NCBI GenBank assembly: GCA_963746255.1
Contig: CAVVAJ010000001.1
Span: 186,001-250,000 of the forward strand
Origin: DAOVXM01 sp963746255
GTDB taxonomy: Bacteria; Chloroflexota; Anaerolineae; Anaerolineales; UBA4823
DNA: 64,000 bases
Direction of reading: 5' to 3'
The position numbers and the translations under genes were made by a program. Position 1 is the stretch's first letter; each line of letters begins with the position of its first letter. The notes beneath the pieces are model-generated. The model had not been told where the DNA came from. It saw only the letters and a list, made by a program, of their open reading frames with translations, and ran no database searches. Shown piece by piece: positions 18,162 through 28,309 of the stretch.

Positions 18162-18440
18162 TCAGGGCAATTTACACTGGTTCTCCCGAATGACTGCCTT
18201 GAACCCTGACCAGGTCTTGTAGCCCGGTACCCTGACCGCGGCTGATATCCCCAGCTCATGCTCCGGGTATTTCAACAATACCTCGTTGATGGCTGCTTGC
18301 AGGTTATCGGCATAGACCAATTCAGGCAGGTCCGGATCCTCAGGGCTCATATCCGCCGTACAACCCGCACAGCCAATAACACAGGTGAAGATTACCAGCA
18401 AGAGGATCTTCAGGAGGCTCAAATGATCCATGAATTTCAT
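18162..18440 (-). pseudogene. serine hydrolase (beta-lactamase family) lipoprotein, N-terminal fragment
   Basis: The product begins with a lipoprotein signal (LLLVIFTCVIGCAGC), then 'LQAAINEVLLKYPEHELGISAAVRVPGYKTWSG'. That is how D-alanyl-D-alanine-carboxypeptidase/beta-lactamase-fold lipoproteins begin before their SxxK motif. The frame changes after 'KTWSGF' and stops at 18162, so SxxK, YxN and the rest are missing. It lies just downstream of the ABC export pair but is not needed by it. Confidence 0.6.
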
Positions 18441-18474
18441 CAAAAGGATTCTTCATGTCAAAAGGGGGGCATCA

Positions 18475-19692
18475 TCATGCAGTTTTCAAACCTTGGATTA
18501 TTTCTGCTAAACCCGGTCTTTTCCCATACATCAGCATAAAAGTCCTGAAGATCTTTATTGAAATGTATAGCCCCGCGATTATTGAAAGCCCTAACACCCC
18601 AATACTTGTCACGATCTGCCACGCCGGGATATCCGACACTCCCAATCTCAGCATAGTCTGAACGGGGGCGGTAATGGGGAATATCGACAGCACAATCCAG
18701 ATAGGGCTGTTCGGGAAATTGATCAGCGCACCGAAAAACCACAGCGGTATAAACCCCGCCAGGATATAGAACATGGAAATCGTATGTCCTTCCGTGGCAC
18801 TGGAGCTGATCCCGCCGACCCCGACGGAGAATACGGCGAACAGCAGGTAGCCCAATATAAAATACACAACACCCAGGAGAAGAAAGTTGGCGGGCAGCTG
18901 AATGTCGCTCAGGAATCCGCCGAAGGAAGCGGAGGCCAGGTTCAATAGCAGCGGTGCAGAGAGCAGCCAAATTAACACTTGCAACAGCCCGGCAGTACCC
19001 AGGGCAAGTACTTTGGCGATGAGCAATTGGCGGACGGACACAGATGAAAACAATACCTCAATCAGGCGGCTTTCCTTCTCCTCTCCTAACCCGCTGATTA
19101 GAGAATTTGCGCCGAACATGAAGGCCATGCTCAGCAACATCGCGAAAATGAAGGGGATAATGATATTGCCAATATTTCCCTGTTCCTGGGCTATCTCGCC
19201 ATTTTCGTCAAGTCGGGTGACCTCCAGGTTCAGAGGCGAGACAATCGAGCTGATGATCTCAGGTGGCACGTCATCTTTCAAAAGGTTCCAGGCGAGGAAG
19301 CTGTCGATAAAGTACGGGATCATCGCCGGTGTACTGAGTTCTTTCGCCAGCGTATACCGGTGAATTGTCCCCGAGGAAGTGTAATCTGAAGGAATGACGA
19401 AATATTCCGAAACATCCCTTCGGACCAGGGCATGGGTTGCAGCCTCCCGTGTTGGGTATGGAACCAGTTTGATCAACCCGTGGTCGGTATGATCACTAAA
19501 GATGCCGACTTCGTCCACATATCCGATAATCATGACCTCTTTTACTGAAGGTTCGGTCAAAGTCGCTACCAATTCAAACGCTCCAATTCCCAAAAGGGCT
19601 AATACGGGTACGATAAGGGTCATGACGATAAAACCGACCCGCTTGATTGCCTGCCCGAACTCGTGCTTGAATATCAAATAGGCTTTATTCAT
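18475..19692 (-). CDS. ABC-2 type transporter permease
   Basis: 405 aa. One N-terminal helix (residues about 20-42) is followed by a long extracytoplasmic domain (about 45-175), then about five helices from residue 178, the layout of NatB/ABC-2 exporters. Start ATG 19692 overlaps the stop of the ATPase gene by four bases (ATGA), so the two are translationally coupled. It likely exports a small ion, drug or lipid-like compound. Confidence 0.85.
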   Translation of the reverse strand: MNKAYLIFKHEFGQAIKRVGFIVMTLIVPVLALLGIGAFELVATLTEPSVKEVMIIGYVDEVGIFSDHTDHGLIKLVPYPTREAATHALVRRDVSEYFVIPSDYTSSGTIHRYTLAKELSTPAMIPYFIDSFLAWNLLKDDVPPEIISSIVSPLNLEVTRLDENGEIAQEQGNIGNIIIPFIFAMLLSMAFMFGANSLISGLGEEKESRLIEVLFSSVSVRQLLIAKVLALGTAGLLQVLIWLLSAPLLLNLASASFGGFLSDIQLPANFLLLGVVYFILGYLLFAVFSVGVGGISSSATEGHTISMFYILAGFIPLWFFGALINFPNSPIWIVLSIFPITAPVQTMLRLGVSDIPAWQIVTSIGVLGLSIIAGLYISIKIFRTFMLMYGKRPGLAEIIQGLKTA

Positions 19693-20582
19693 GCTCCACC
19701 CCCCATTAGATCCAGGAATATTTCATTGAGCGAAGGAGTCTTAACTTCAAAGCGGTTAATTGTTACTCCACGCTCACGCAATCGATCGAGAATGATCTGT
19801 GGTGTTGTGTCCGGAGCTAAGACCAATTCTACGGAATCTTTATCAAGTTTTATTTCGATCACCCCAGGCAGGTCGCCCAGTTCTCCATCCCCAACCACCA
19901 GGACCGAATTTCTTCTGAATTTAGCCCTTGATTCCATTATGTCACCATAAAGGACGGTGTGGCCTTTGTTTATCATCAACACCCGGTCGCATAGCTCCTC
20001 GACTTTATTCATTTGATGCGTGCTCAAAATTATGGCTTTCCCTGCATCCCTTAATTTGCCGATTATGCTTTGAATCGTCTCTGTCCTCACCGGGTCCAAG
20101 CCGGAGAAGGGCTCATCCATAATGATCAGGTCCGGGTCGTGGATGACAGTGACGATAAACTGGATAAGCTGGCCCATCCCCTTACTCATTTCCTTGTTTT
20201 TCTTCTTTTTGGCTTCGAGCATGCCGGTTCGCTCAAGCAATATATCCGCTCTCTTTTCCGCCGTGGCTTTATCCATACCCTTCAGGGAGGCAAGATAAAG
20301 TATTAGATCAATCGCGGTTAACCTCTTGTACAACCCCCGCTCTTCAGGCAGGTAGCCGATTTGATCTTTTACAGCCTCATTCATCTGCTGACCGAAGATT
20401 TTCACCTCACCGGAATCGGGTTTCATGAAATCCAAGATTATTTTTATGGTGCTGCTTTTTCCTGCGCCATTAGGCCCGATAAGCCCCAGGATCTCTCCCG
20501 GTTCAACGGAAAAGGTCAAATCATCCACCGCGGTCACGTCGGCGTAGGATTTATACAAGTGATTTACTTCAACCGCTGTCAT
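19689..20582 (-). CDS. ABC transporter ATP-binding protein
   Basis: 297 aa. Walker A 'GLIGPNGAGKSSTI' lies near residue 35, the Q-loop at 'IGYLPEERGLY' and Walker B in 'LIIMDEPFSGLDP' near residue 160, with the H-loop at 'STHQMNKVEEL'. The C-signature is 'MSKGMGQ' rather than LSGGQ, a variant found in NatA/EcsA-like exporters. Residues from about 215 form the C-terminal regulatory extension. GGAGG lies nine bases before the ATG. It pairs with the permease immediately downstream. Confidence 0.9.
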   Translation of the reverse strand: MTAVEVNHLYKSYADVTAVDDLTFSVEPGEILGLIGPNGAGKSSTIKIILDFMKPDSGEVKIFGQQMNEAVKDQIGYLPEERGLYKRLTAIDLILYLASLKGMDKATAEKRADILLERTGMLEAKKKKNKEMSKGMGQLIQFIVTVIHDPDLIIMDEPFSGLDPVRTETIQSIIGKLRDAGKAIILSTHQMNKVEELCDRVLMINKGHTVLYGDIMESRAKFRRNSVLVVGDGELGDLPGVIEIKLDKDSVELVLAPDTTPQIILDRLRERGVTINRFEVKTPSLNEIFLDLMGGGA

Positions 20583-20643
20583 ATTAAAAGGCCTCCCTCC
20601 GCATCTGCTCTAATGTGTGGTTTTCCCGTAGAATGATGATCCT

Positions 20644-20940
20644 CTAGGGGTAAAACCTCCGGAACACGCGGCAGATTGCTAAACTCACCCACAGACTCGT
20701 TTCCCTCGTCTTCGCATAATTGATTTTTTACCTTCAACGTAAGAAATTTGCCATAGACCATCTGCCCCTTGGTGTTCAACAAGCCAGTTGAGTGCCATAT
20801 CAACTTGTTCGTCCCGCGAGGTGTCAATCAGCGAAATGGAATCAAGTGCTGTGACAAGGTTATTCCACCAGAAAGGGTATTGGAACCTCACCCGGTAGCT
20901 TGCCGCTTGGTAAGACGTATAGCAATCCTATTGAAAGAAC
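20644..20940 (-). pseudogene. alpha/alpha-toroid protein, C-terminal fragment, frameshifted
   Basis: The minus strand reads 'RFQYPFWWNNLVTALDSIS..DMALNWLVEHQGADGLWQISYVEGKK'. After a shift near 20695-20710 it reads 'LWVSLAICRVFRRFYP' and stops with TAG at 20646-20644. This is the C-terminal 90 residues of a prenyltransferase/squalene-oxidase-repeat protein, a family also present at 11.7-12.6 kb and 60.8-61.7 kb. No upstream part of the gene is visible. Confidence 0.65.
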
Positions 20941-20947
20941 CTCGATT

Positions 20948-21112
20948 TCAAAAGATCAGCCGCTGTCTTAGCCGCGGCCGTCCACAACCGTCCCGTTTGT
21001 GATAATGAGGGAAATCCGAGCTGGCCGGTGTATCCCCTGGCGAACCCTGCCCGCCACATGCAGCCAACCCCAGCAGAACGGCGAGCTGGACTAATATTCT
21101 CAGCGTCTTCAT
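20948..21112 (-). pseudogene. amidohydrolase-type lipoprotein, N-terminal fragment
   Basis: ATG 21112 follows a strong GGAGGTGACC. The product starts MKTLRILVQLAVLLGLAACG, a lipoprotein signal with lipobox LAAC. A single frame change then gives 'ISLIITNGTVVDGRG', the usual first strand of an amidohydrolase beta-sandwich, before a stop. Fewer than 50 codons remain, so the catalytic barrel is lost. Confidence 0.6.
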
Positions 21113-21481
21113 GGTCACCTCCCCTAGACCCACAGTGGGCGATCTTAATGGGCTGGGCATGGAAGCCGCGGTACCCGGGTGCGATGTGTCCATCCTACAG
21201 GCTGTAAAACCAGCGACGTGTCTACAGTGATGCCAAAACATGCTTGAGGGATGTTTTGGCGGTAAAAGGCGTGATGTGCAGACCTTAATGATTAGTCCAA
21301 ATTTTGTACGATCACAGTACTACTATAGCATAAGAAATGAAAAAACTCCGTTGTGGGAGCCTAGCATCGCGATATATATCCTTCCGATTGAAATCCGCGC
21401 AGGAGATCACGGTCTACCCACAAAGGACGTGCTCTAGAGGAGTATCTAGCGTGGGGCTTTGAGCGGGCGCACGGCTTATGC
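21113..21481. other. intergenic with dispersed repeat
   Basis: No gene recognised. 21317-21372 contains CTACTATAGCATAAGAAATGA followed by AAAACTCCGTTGTGGGAGC, the same elements found separately near 10.36 and 10.42 kb. Confidence 0.5.
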
Positions 21482-23221
21482 TCACTCGCTGGGCTGCAAT
21501 TGGATGATGACCATACCCTCACCAGGTATTCCGGGCAAAGGCTGGTAGTCATCGAAGCCTCCCTTATCGTTAGCAATCAAATCTGGCAGCTCTGCCTCCC
21601 CGCCATAGATCGGGGTGGCTCGGTAAGTACCGGTAAGTGATCCTACTCCCGATATCAGGTCGTAGTCGCGCACAATATTTTTGTTTAGGTTAATGATCAC
21701 CAGGACAATTTCTTCTTGGCTTACACGTAAGAAGGCAAGCAGATCTTTATCCTCGCTCTCAACAGGGCTGAAATCACCCACCTGCAGAGCGGGGTGGTCA
21801 GCGCGTAGATGGATCAGTTCCCGGTATAGCGATAGGAGCGAGGTCGGGTCCTTTGACTGGACAGCGACATTTTTTTCTTTATAGTCATCGTTGACCGGCT
21901 GCCACGGAGAACCGGTGGTAAAGCCAGCATTTTCCTCCGCCGACCACTGCATTGGGGTCCGGATCAACTCATCTGGCTTTTTGCCAGTCATGCCGATCTC
22001 TTCACCGTAATAAACAAACGGAACACCAGGCGCGGTCATCAATATCATAGCAGCCAACCTGGCCTTGCCCTCATCCGTAGCAGGCTGGCTCATTACCCGG
22101 TTCATGTCATGGTTGGTAAGGAAGGTAGCCGATAGGTTATTACCGAACAGGTCATAGCTGGAAGCCAGAGCCTCTTGGATGCTTCCAGCATTCCGAACCA
22201 TTACACCCTTGAGGATGGCTTCTGCCAGGTCGAAGTCGAAAGCCAAATCGAGCTCATCGCCCTGGAGATAAGCCACAACATTAGAGCCTTTAGACCAAAT
22301 CTCGCCGACTGCCAACGCCTCAGGATTAGATGCTTTGTATATCGCGTGGAAACTCTGCCACCATTCGTGGGTCGCCGCGGTATTCTCCTGGATACTGCCG
22401 TCCTCGATCATGTGACGGGCTGCGTCCAGGCGAAAACCATCCACACCGGCATCTTCCAGCCAGAAACGAGCAACATCCTGCATCTCTGCCGTCACCTGCG
22501 GATTCTCATAGTTAAGATCGGGCATACCCGACCAGAAGAGACCATAATAGTAGCCGGAGGGAGAGGGATGCCAGACCTGCTGGCCCCAAGGCCCGATATA
22601 GTTGGGTTTACTTTCCGACCAGATATACCATTCGCGGCGCTCTGATGTGGGATTATCGCGTGCCTCGACAAACCAGGGGTGCTCGGAAGAGGTGTGGTTA
22701 AGCACAAGGTCGATGATGATCTTAATGCCGCGCTTGTGCGCCTCGGTCAGCAACCGCTTGAAATCCTCGTTGGTGCCATAATCCTTGTTAACCACGTAAT
22801 AGTCGGTGACGTCGTAACCATGATAGCTGGGCGATGGCATGATCGGCATGAGCCAAATACCCGTGACACCCAGATCGTCGTTAGTGGCTGGATCACCGTC
22901 GTTCAGATAGTCAAGGTTTTCGATGAGCCCGTGCAGGTCACCAATGCCATCGTTCGCCAGTGGACCTGTGGTGGCATCGGCAAAGGAGCGCAGGAATACT
23001 TCGTAGAATACCGTGCTGCTCCACCACGCCTCCTGGGCAGGCTGGGGTATTCGATCAGGGGTTGCAATGGGTAGGATACCGGTGGTGGAAGCTGGCCCTG
23101 ACTCGGTTTGAGCAGGTGTTCCTTGTTTGGGTGGGGTGGGAGCTTCCTGTTCATTAACGGTGCAGGAATTCAATGCGAATAAATTTATCGCAATAAGAAC
23201 AATATATATGATCCTTTTCAT
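21482..23221 (-). CDS. GH13 alpha-amylase-family lipoprotein
   Basis: 579 aa. ATG 23221 starts a lipoprotein signal (MKRIIYIVLIAINLFALNSC), anchoring the enzyme outside the membrane after a Pro/Thr/Gln-rich linker. All four GH13 regions are present: 'DLVLNHT' (about 170), 'GFRLDAARH' with the nucleophile Asp (about 265), 'VGEIW' with the acid/base Glu (about 305) and 'TNHDMNR' (about 370). It hydrolyses or transfers alpha-glucans and resembles extracellular amylases/neopullulanases. The upstream sequence lacks a strong Shine-Dalgarno. The divergent MalT-like regulator starts 670 bases away and could control it (inference). Confidence 0.92.
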   Translation of the reverse strand: MKRIIYIVLIAINLFALNSCTVNEQEAPTPPKQGTPAQTESGPASTTGILPIATPDRIPQPAQEAWWSSTVFYEVFLRSFADATTGPLANDGIGDLHGLIENLDYLNDGDPATNDDLGVTGIWLMPIMPSPSYHGYDVTDYYVVNKDYGTNEDFKRLLTEAHKRGIKIIIDLVLNHTSSEHPWFVEARDNPTSERREWYIWSESKPNYIGPWGQQVWHPSPSGYYYGLFWSGMPDLNYENPQVTAEMQDVARFWLEDAGVDGFRLDAARHMIEDGSIQENTAATHEWWQSFHAIYKASNPEALAVGEIWSKGSNVVAYLQGDELDLAFDFDLAEAILKGVMVRNAGSIQEALASSYDLFGNNLSATFLTNHDMNRVMSQPATDEGKARLAAMILMTAPGVPFVYYGEEIGMTGKKPDELIRTPMQWSAEENAGFTTGSPWQPVNDDYKEKNVAVQSKDPTSLLSLYRELIHLRADHPALQVGDFSPVESEDKDLLAFLRVSQEEIVLVIINLNKNIVRDYDLISGVGSLTGTYRATPIYGGEAELPDLIANDKGGFDDYQPLPGIPGEGMVIIQLQPSE

Positions 23222-23392
23222 GGAGATTATCCTTTGTGGATGGGTGCGGTAGTTATTGCTCTCTCTGCGGTCATGTCGCATGCAGGAGCAGCTTTCGCAA
23301 ACCACCACGACTTCTTCCCACTACTGGACTGGTAGAAATTACGTCAAAACGAGCCATGGACAAATTTCTCATTCACTCCGAAAGCTCGGTAT

Positions 23393-23760
23393 TTAGCTAC
23401 CCGGTTGTGTTTGTCCGATCCAGGAACAGAAGTCATCCAGCGTGGAGAAGATATGTGTAGAAACTGCCCGGACAAACCAATTCATTTCCAGTGACGAGAT
23501 GCTTAAAATTGTTTTTCCTTTATCGTTAGCACAAATCATCTCCAGTGCGGAACCCATGCTTGCTTAAGGCAGATATGCAATGACTAAATCCGCTAAGGCT
23601 GCTTCGTTCGCCATTTCAAAAAGGGCTTGCCTGGCGGGCGCGTCATCGATTCCCCGGCATCGGGGAAAACCGAGAACGGATCATAGATTTTGGCATCTTC
23701 GCCTCCTTCCCCCAAATCCTCGTACCCGATATACAGTATCTCCTGATAAATCATTATACA
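23393..23760 (-). pseudogene. nucleoside 2-deoxyribosyltransferase-like fragment
   Basis: The minus strand reads 'AKIYDPFSVFPDAGES', shifts frame near 23645, then 'DAPARQALFEMANEAALADL-VIAYLP'. A TAA follows (23576-23574, where Glu would be expected). The frame then continues 'ASMGSALEMICANDKGK' and '..LEMNWFVRAVSTHIFSTLDDF' to a true stop at 23393. The order 'DLVIAYLP(E)ASMGSALEM' matches the active-site region of nucleoside-deoxyribosyltransferase-fold proteins. One frameshift and one nonsense change make it a decayed gene. Confidence 0.55.
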
Positions 23761-23892
23761 AAATCCGGGAATATACATCAAGAAATCTTATGCGAAGTAA
23801 TGTGGAGAACACTTATGAGTACTATCATCTGTAAACCTTGGGACCTCAGTTAGGCCAATGGCATCATAGTATAATCTCCTCGGGAAATCGCC

Positions 23893-26589
23893 ATGCGAGA
23901 CAAGGAAAACCTCAATCCCCTCCTCCAAACCAAACTATACCGTCCAACTCTACCAGTTGACATGGTACTCCGGCCTCAATTGACAGACTGGCTGGATGCA
24001 CGCATTACCAGACCGGTCACCCTGGTCTCCGCTCCCGCTGGATATGGCAAGAGTACCTTGATCAGCAGCTGGCTGGACACCTGTAATTACCCCCATACCT
24101 GGCTTACCCTTGATGCGCAAGACAATGATCTGGTTGTTTTCTTGAAATACTTCATTGCTTCCATTCGGGTCATCTACCCTAAAGCTGCCAAAAAGGCACA
24201 AGCTTTATTGACATCAAGTTCCCAAACACCGCTCAAAGAGTTGGTCATCAGCCTGATTAATGACATCAACCAGCTTGATCAATTCTTTGTTTTGGTTCTG
24301 GATGATTTTGAAGTCATTCAGGAACATCGGGTCCACGATTTCCTACACGAATTTCTGCTCCATCCCCCTCAAGATTTTCACCTGGTGCTTTGCAGCCGGG
24401 TTGATCCGCTGCTGCCCATCCAAAAATTACGCGCCAAAAGCCAGTTGACCGAGATCCGCGCCCAAGATCTACGTTTTTCGCTGGAAGAATCATACACATT
24501 TCTTCAGAAGGTGATGGGAGAACACATCGATCTAGCCACGGCAAAAAAGATGGATGAGCAATCTGAAGGTTGGGTGACCGGTTTGCGATTAGGCGCGCTG
24601 GCCTTGCGCCATCGTGTGGGTAAAGGACCGATTGAGGTTTCACCCACGGTTAACAACAAGTATGTCCTGGATTATTTGATGTCTGAAATTCTGGAAAATC
24701 AGGAGCAGATTTTCTCGGAAGCGTTGTTGAAGACTTCGATCCTGGCGCGCTTCAATACGGAATTGTATCAAGCTGTCTGTGCTGGCAGATCTGGATTGAA
24801 GGGTGATATTTTCCTGAAATGGTTGTTGGCTTCTAATCTTTTTGTGATCTCTCTGGATGACCAGAACCATTGGGTTCGTTACCATAACCTGTTCAGGGAG
24901 TTCTTAGAGGAAGAATTAGTCCATCGTTACGATCGTGCTGAGATCTGTACCCTGCATATCCGGGCCAGCGCATGGTTTGCGGGACAAGGCATGATCGATG
25001 AGGCACTTCACCACGCGCTGGCTGCCAATGATTTTTTGGTTGCAACCCGACTGGTTGAACAGAACGTACGCCAATTGCAGGATGAAGATCAATGGCATTT
25101 GTTGGAAAAATGGATAGCTCGAATACCGGATGATATAGTCCAGGAGCACCCCAAACTGATGTTAGCGAAAGTTTGGTTATCCTTTCAAAATTTTGCACTG
25201 CAGGCTATTCCACCCATTCTTGAGAAAATCGAGAAAATCCTGGAAACTGATGCGGACACGCAGGCGCTATGGGGAGAGGTTGACTTTTTCTGGGGACACG
25301 ACTGGTATTGGCAAGGCCAAAGTGCTCGCAGTTTGGCAGCACTTCAGCACGCCCTGGAGCGAATACCCGTAGTGCATCATATGGCCAGAGGTGAGGCTGA
25401 GCTTTTCTGGGGTTTAGCCAATCAGATGCTTGGACAAGAAGAAGAGGCTGTCCTGCAGTTGAATCAATGGCTCTATTATGATCAAGTGCCTCACCCCGGC
25501 CGCCAGACCAATTTATTGGGATCGCTCGCCTTTATCCACTTGCTGAACGGTGAATTGGATGAAGCAGCTCGCGTGATTCAAGAAACCCAAGAAATGGCGA
25601 CCAAGTTTGACAACATCTATGTCAAAGCCTTCGCCTTCTACCTGCAAGGGATCATCCACTATTGCCAGAACGACCTGGAAAACGCGGCTCGTTGTTTTGC
25701 TTTTACGGCAAAAAACCGCTACTTCTTGCACATTGGAGCCGCGGTCGACAGCCTGGCAGGCCTAGCCCTTACCTACCAGGCCTTGGAGCAAACAGAAAGC
25801 GCCAATGCAACCATGGCACAACTGAATGAATTTGTCAAAGAAATTAATCAACCAGTTCCCATAACGATTGCTTGTTCATGCCAGGCCCACCTTTCGCTAT
25901 TACGGAGTGACCTGGTATCAGCAAAACGCTGGATAGCGACGGCCGACTTAAATACGGATAATGGAATCATGTTTTTTTGGTTAGAAATCCCCCGGCTAAC
26001 GGCTTGCCGGGGACTGATCGCCCAGGGTACCCCTACAAGCTTAGTAGAAGCCATCCAAAAACTAAAGATATATGAGCAGCGCAACATTAGCGAGCATAAT
26101 ACGCATCAGTTGATTAAAATTCTGCTGCTGCAGACCGTGGCCTACCAGAAACTATCCCAAACCGATCAAGCCCTTGCAGCGTTAGCACGCGCCCTGAACC
26201 TGGCCGAACCGGGTGGCTGGATCCGGCCCTTTGTGGAAGCGGGAAATGGTATTTTTGAACTTCTTACCCGGCTGGTTGGCCAACAGGGGACGACAAAATA
26301 TATCAGCAAGCTATTGGCTGCGTTTGAACCTGAAAAACCCGTAGAACTGCCAAAACCCGCAGCACAGACAGCCCCAGAGTGGATTGAATCCTTGACCAGC
26401 CGCGAGTTCGAAACCCTGGAGTTGTTGGGGAAACGTTATTCCAATAAAGAGATTGCTGCCGAACTGCATATCACAGTGGGAACCGTGCAACAGCACTTGA
26501 ACCATATTTATGCCAAGCTGGATGTCAAAGGACGGCGGCAGGCGATCGCTAAAGCGAAAGAACTTGCCTTGCTCCCGACTAGCACTTAA
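23893..26589 (+). CDS. MalT-like LuxR-family ATP-dependent transcriptional regulator
   Basis: 898 aa. 'LLQTKLYRPTLP' opens the STAND ATPase, with Walker A 'SAPAGYGKST' near residue 45 and the sensor 'FVLVLDDFEVI' near 135. A winged-helix region follows, then tetratricopeptide-like helices (about 330-820). The C-terminal LuxR helix-turn-helix is 'LTSREFETLELLGKRYSNKE..GTVQQHLNHIYAKL' (about 834-885). Such regulators bind an inducer such as maltotriose, oligomerise and activate transcription. TATAAT lies at 23870-23875, directly upstream. Candidate targets are the GH13 gene on the left and the DUF1254 gene on the right (inference from position). Confidence 0.9.
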   Translation: MRDKENLNPLLQTKLYRPTLPVDMVLRPQLTDWLDARITRPVTLVSAPAGYGKSTLISSWLDTCNYPHTWLTLDAQDNDLVVFLKYFIASIRVIYPKAAKKAQALLTSSSQTPLKELVISLINDINQLDQFFVLVLDDFEVIQEHRVHDFLHEFLLHPPQDFHLVLCSRVDPLLPIQKLRAKSQLTEIRAQDLRFSLEESYTFLQKVMGEHIDLATAKKMDEQSEGWVTGLRLGALALRHRVGKGPIEVSPTVNNKYVLDYLMSEILENQEQIFSEALLKTSILARFNTELYQAVCAGRSGLKGDIFLKWLLASNLFVISLDDQNHWVRYHNLFREFLEEELVHRYDRAEICTLHIRASAWFAGQGMIDEALHHALAANDFLVATRLVEQNVRQLQDEDQWHLLEKWIARIPDDIVQEHPKLMLAKVWLSFQNFALQAIPPILEKIEKILETDADTQALWGEVDFFWGHDWYWQGQSARSLAALQHALERIPVVHHMARGEAELFWGLANQMLGQEEEAVLQLNQWLYYDQVPHPGRQTNLLGSLAFIHLLNGELDEAARVIQETQEMATKFDNIYVKAFAFYLQGIIHYCQNDLENAARCFAFTAKNRYFLHIGAAVDSLAGLALTYQALEQTESANATMAQLNEFVKEINQPVPITIACSCQAHLSLLRSDLVSAKRWIATADLNTDNGIMFFWLEIPRLTACRGLIAQGTPTSLVEAIQKLKIYEQRNISEHNTHQLIKILLLQTVAYQKLSQTDQALAALARALNLAEPGGWIRPFVEAGNGIFELLTRLVGQQGTTKYISKLLAAFEPEKPVELPKPAAQTAPEWIESLTSREFETLELLGKRYSNKEIAAELHITVGTVQQHLNHIYAKLDVKGRRQAIAKAKELALLPTST

Positions 26590-26644
26590 GCCTCAAAATC
26601 CGACAACATCGAGCTAATATATAAGCTTTATATAAGCTTTTCTT

Positions 26645-26672
26645 AGTGTTGCAGACTGCAACACTTTGTTAT
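26645..26672 (+). terminator. terminator-like hairpin after the LuxR gene
   Basis: AGTGTTGC-AGACT-GCAACACT followed by TTGTTATGCTTT. A short direct repeat, TATATAAGCTT, occurs twice just before it (26617-26639). Confidence 0.5.
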
Positions 26673-26840
26673 GCTTTAAGCAATCACCAAAAGCAATTTT
26701 GGTTGCATCGTGAATTTCACCACGGTATAGCCCTAACCCGGATGAACCGGAACTAAAAAGGTGCTATTCCTGAAAATTCTTGCCTGCCTGAAAAGAATCT
26801 CACAGGTTAGGCTCCATCTTTCATTCTTAAGGAGTAAGAA

Positions 26841-28307
26841 ATGACCGACAATTTAAAACCCACCCCAAACTATAACACCCATATTCCAAGCAAAATCATG
26901 ACCCCAGATAAAGTCGAAACCCGCCTCGGCACGCTGGAGTTTTTTGACGGCATCCCCACCAAGAAGACGGCGGAACTCGTTTACGATAACCTGGACTTCC
27001 TGCGCGGCATCGAGACCTTTCTAAACGGGGTACCTGCCGCCTCGGTCGAGGGGCTTCGGCTAGGCCAGGCGGAACTTGGGGCTACGGAATGCCACCAGGT
27101 CGTATTGTTCGATAATCTAATGGACAGCAATCCTCTGTGGCTGACTGGCAACACAGACACGGTCTACTGCTCGGTCTTCCTCGACCTGCAAAAAGATGGC
27201 CCGACGGTGGTTGAGGTCCCCGCCGGGGCTGGACCGGGAACAGTCGATGATGCCTTTTTCCGCTTCGTGATCGACATGGGCGCACCGGGGCCAGACCGCG
27301 GCAAAGGCGGCAAGTACCTGCTGCTGCCGCCCGACTACGAGGGTGACGTTCCCGATGGCTACTTCGCTGCCAAATCACCGAGTTGGGTCAACTGGGTCAT
27401 TCTGCGTGGCTTCCTGGTGGACGGCAAGCCAGACGCGGCCTCCAAAATGTGGCGGGAAGAATTAAAAGTTTACCCCCTTTCCCTGGCAGCCAACCCACCC
27501 GCCATGGAGTTCTTTAACGCCTCCAAATCGGTGACCAACACGATCCATGCCAACAACTTCGAGTTCTACGAAGAACTCCACACCGTCATCGACCGGGAGC
27601 CAATCGAGCTGCTTGATCCCGAATTACGCGGTCTCTTCGCCTCCATCGGCATCCAAAAAGGCAAGCCCTTTGCCCCCGATGCGCGCATGAAGAAGATTCT
27701 GACCGATGCAGTTGCGGTAGCCAACGCCACCGCGCGGGCGCTCTTCTGGTACGAACGCGATCCATCGGAATTCCTTTATGAGGGCAGTTACTGGAAACGC
27801 GGCTTCGTCGGCGGGAACTATCAATTCCTCAAAGACGAGGGCATGGGCGGCCGTCACCTGGATGCGCGACTTCACACTTTTTACATGGCCACCGTCAACA
27901 CCCCGGCCATGGCGATGAAGATCGTCGGTGCCGGGTCGCAATACGCTTGGGGCTACCTGGACTCAAACGGCAATGCCCTGGACGGCCGTAAGACCTACAA
28001 GCTGAATCTGCCCAAGGATATCCCCGCTTTGAAGTTTATGTCCGTGGTGGTCTATGACCCGCAGACTCGCTCCGAACTCCAGACCGGCCAGCCGTACCCC
28101 AGCAAGAACAACGTCCGTGACGAGCTGATCGAGAACCAAGATGGGTCCATCGATCTCTACTTTAGCCCTGAGGCACCGGTTGGCAAAGAGAAAAACTGGA
28201 TTCAGACGGTTCCCGGCAAAGGCTGGTTCTCCCTCTTGCGACTCTACAGCCCAACCGAACCTTGGTTTGACAAAACCTGGCGTCCTGGTGAAATTGAATT
28301 GATTTAG
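26841..28307 (+). CDS. DUF1254/DUF1214 domain protein
   Basis: 488 aa with no signal peptide. The N-terminal half (about 30-220) is DUF1254 ('TVYCSVFLDLQKDGPTVVEV', 'YLLLPPDYEGDVPDGY'), and the C-terminal third (about 370-480) is DUF1214 ('YKLNLPKDIPALKFMSVVVYD', 'GWFSLLRLYSPTEPWFDKTW'). The biochemical function of these large beta-rich proteins is not established. AAGGAGTAAGAA precedes ATG. The BASS transporter and arylsulfatase follow on the same strand, which may be a shared uptake/degradation locus. Confidence 0.9.
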   Translation: MTDNLKPTPNYNTHIPSKIMTPDKVETRLGTLEFFDGIPTKKTAELVYDNLDFLRGIETFLNGVPAASVEGLRLGQAELGATECHQVVLFDNLMDSNPLWLTGNTDTVYCSVFLDLQKDGPTVVEVPAGAGPGTVDDAFFRFVIDMGAPGPDRGKGGKYLLLPPDYEGDVPDGYFAAKSPSWVNWVILRGFLVDGKPDAASKMWREELKVYPLSLAANPPAMEFFNASKSVTNTIHANNFEFYEELHTVIDREPIELLDPELRGLFASIGIQKGKPFAPDARMKKILTDAVAVANATARALFWYERDPSEFLYEGSYWKRGFVGGNYQFLKDEGMGGRHLDARLHTFYMATVNTPAMAMKIVGAGSQYAWGYLDSNGNALDGRKTYKLNLPKDIPALKFMSVVVYDPQTRSELQTGQPYPSKNNVRDELIENQDGSIDLYFSPEAPVGKEKNWIQTVPGKGWFSLLRLYSPTEPWFDKTWRPGEIELI

Positions 28308-28309
28308 CA

